Assembly: GCA_002780675.1 (NCBI GenBank)
Contig: PEUR01000077.1
Coordinates: 3,139 to 8,831 of the forward strand
Length of the DNA stretch: 5,693 bases
From: Gallionellales bacterium CG03_land_8_20_14_0_80_55_15
GTDB lineage: Bacteria > Pseudomonadota > Gammaproteobacteria > Burkholderiales > Gallionellaceae
Direction of reading: 5' to 3'
Each line of letters begins with the position of its first letter. Positions within the stretch are counted from its first letter, which is position 1. This document shows, piece after piece, positions 4,969 to 5,693 of the stretch. The position numbers were made by a program, and so were the translations under genes. The notes below the pieces were generated by a model. It did no database searches. It was not told the DNA's origin and was given only the letters and a program-made list of their open reading frames with translations.

Positions 4969-5693
4969 ATGATCCCTTTTCACGTCGTCATCCCGGCGCG
5001 CCACGCCTCCACCCGCTTGCACGGCAAACCTTTGCTGCATATCGCGGGCAAGCCTATGGTGATACGGGTTGCCGAACAGGCCGCCCAAAGCGGCGCGCAA
5101 TCCATCTGGATCGCCACCGATCATCACGCCATCGCCAACGTGGTACACGAGCATGGCTTCAAGGTTTGTCTGACGCGGGAAAATCACGCCAGTGGCACGG
5201 ATCGCATCGCTGAGGTAGTCGAACAACGCGGCTGGGCGGACGACACTATCGTGGTCAACGTGCAGGGCGACGAACCGCTGATTCCGCCCGCACTGATACA
5301 CGCCGTCGCCCTTCATCTGCACGAGCATCCCGAATGCGCGATAGCGACCGCTGGCCACGCCATTCACGACCAGGCCGCCATGCTCAACCCCAACATCGTC
5401 AAGGTCGTGCTGGACATTCACGGCAATGCGCTGTATTTCAGCCGCGCCCCCATCCCCTACCCGCGCGATGCGTTCGCAGCGGGAGCGGACTTACCCGCCA
5501 GCCTGCCGGTATTCCGCCACATCGGTATCTACGCCTATCGCGCCCGCTTCCTGCGCGCCTATGGCCAGTTAACCCCTGCTGCCATTGAACAGTTTGAAGC
5601 GCTGGAACAACTGCGCGCGCTGTATCACGGCTACAAAATCGGCGTATTCATCGCCGCTGAAGCGCCTCCGGCAGGCGTAGATACAGAACAGGA
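4969..5693 (+). CDS. kdsB: 3-deoxy-manno-octulosonate cytidylyltransferase, C-terminus cut by window edge
   Basis: Transfers CMP from CTP to Kdo, giving the CMP-Kdo that WaaA attaches to lipid A; cytoplasmic. The ATG at 4969 gives [17 protein letters not shown], the correct family N-terminus. 241 codons are visible against about 248 in E. coli; the end GVDTEQ is the start of the usual C-terminal GVDTxEDL motif, so only a few residues are missing. Motifs: nucleotide-binding IPARxxSTRL (8-16) with GKPL (19-22), [12 protein letters not shown] (71-82), [10 protein letters not shown] (97-106; D101), [12 protein letters not shown] (156-167), RHIGIYAYR (183-191) and [10 protein letters not shown] (207-216). 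The usual RLPGKPL is RLHGKPL here (H18). The Shine-Dalgarno is weak (ACGAG). It follows ycaR after 101 bases, and the kdsB frame is open through this gap but has no ATG or GTG there. Confidence 0.96.
   Translation, partial: MIPFHVVIPARHASTRLHGKPLLHIAGKPMVIRVAEQAAQSGAQSIWIATDHHAIANVVHEHGFKVCLTRENHASGTDRIAEVVEQRGWADDTIVVNVQGDEPLIPPALIHAVALHLHEHPECAIATAGHAIHDQAAMLNPNIVKVVLDIHGNALYFSRAPIPYPRDAFAAGADLPASLPVFRHIGIYAYRARFLRAYGQLTPAAIEQFEALEQLRALYHGYKIGVFIAAEAPPAGVDTEQ

Noticed and set aside
4915..5421. A 168-residue open frame on the minus strand
   Set aside because: Antisense to kdsB, whose motifs are clear; no independent support.
1..5693. Mobile element, CRISPR array or defence system
   Set aside because: No transposase, integrase, long terminal repeats or regularly spaced repeats were seen; all genes are conserved housekeeping families.

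Overview
The window reads as ordinary chromosomal DNA of a Gram-negative proteobacterium, most likely a betaproteobacterium. The presence of lipid A and Kdo synthesis genes (lpxK, kdsB) requires an LPS outer membrane. The order exbB-exbD-lpxK-ycaR-kdsB, divergent from xseA, and the protein style (for example ExbB beginning MFAIVEAAGWPIW) fit betaproteobacteria. Genus-level placement is not possible by eye. No insertion sequence, tRNA, rRNA or CRISPR array was seen.

Left arm, minus strand: a membrane-bound sensor histidine kinase (1-832) is cut by the left edge inside its ATPase domain. Upstream of it, transcribed in the same direction, is a complete xseA (909-2261), the large subunit of exonuclease VII.

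Centre: a 406-bp non-coding region (2262-2667) separates the two divergent gene blocks and is the most interesting part. It has a very AT-rich stretch (2321-2410: 18 G/C in 90 bases by hand count) containing an extended dyad. Around it lie DnaA-box-like 9-mers: one TTATTCACA, two perfect tandem TTATCCACA, one near-perfect inverted copy and one degenerate copy. Further right, a 32-bp interrupted palindrome (2519-2550) precedes exbB. This layout resembles a replication origin or a DnaA-controlled regulatory region, although dnaA, dnaN, gyrB and rpmH are not in the window.

Right arm, plus strand: a compact operon of exbB (GTG start at 2668), exbD, lpxK, ycaR (Trm112-like) and kdsB. The first four genes are separated by 6, 5 and -1 bases; kdsB follows after 101 bases and is cut by the right edge just short of its C-terminus. 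ExbB and ExbD form an inner-membrane proton-driven motor. LpxK phosphorylates the lipid A disaccharide, and KdsB activates Kdo for attachment to lipid A. The cluster therefore joins cell-envelope energisation with LPS core assembly. All the genes belong to known families; the novelty, if any, is in the central intergenic DNA.
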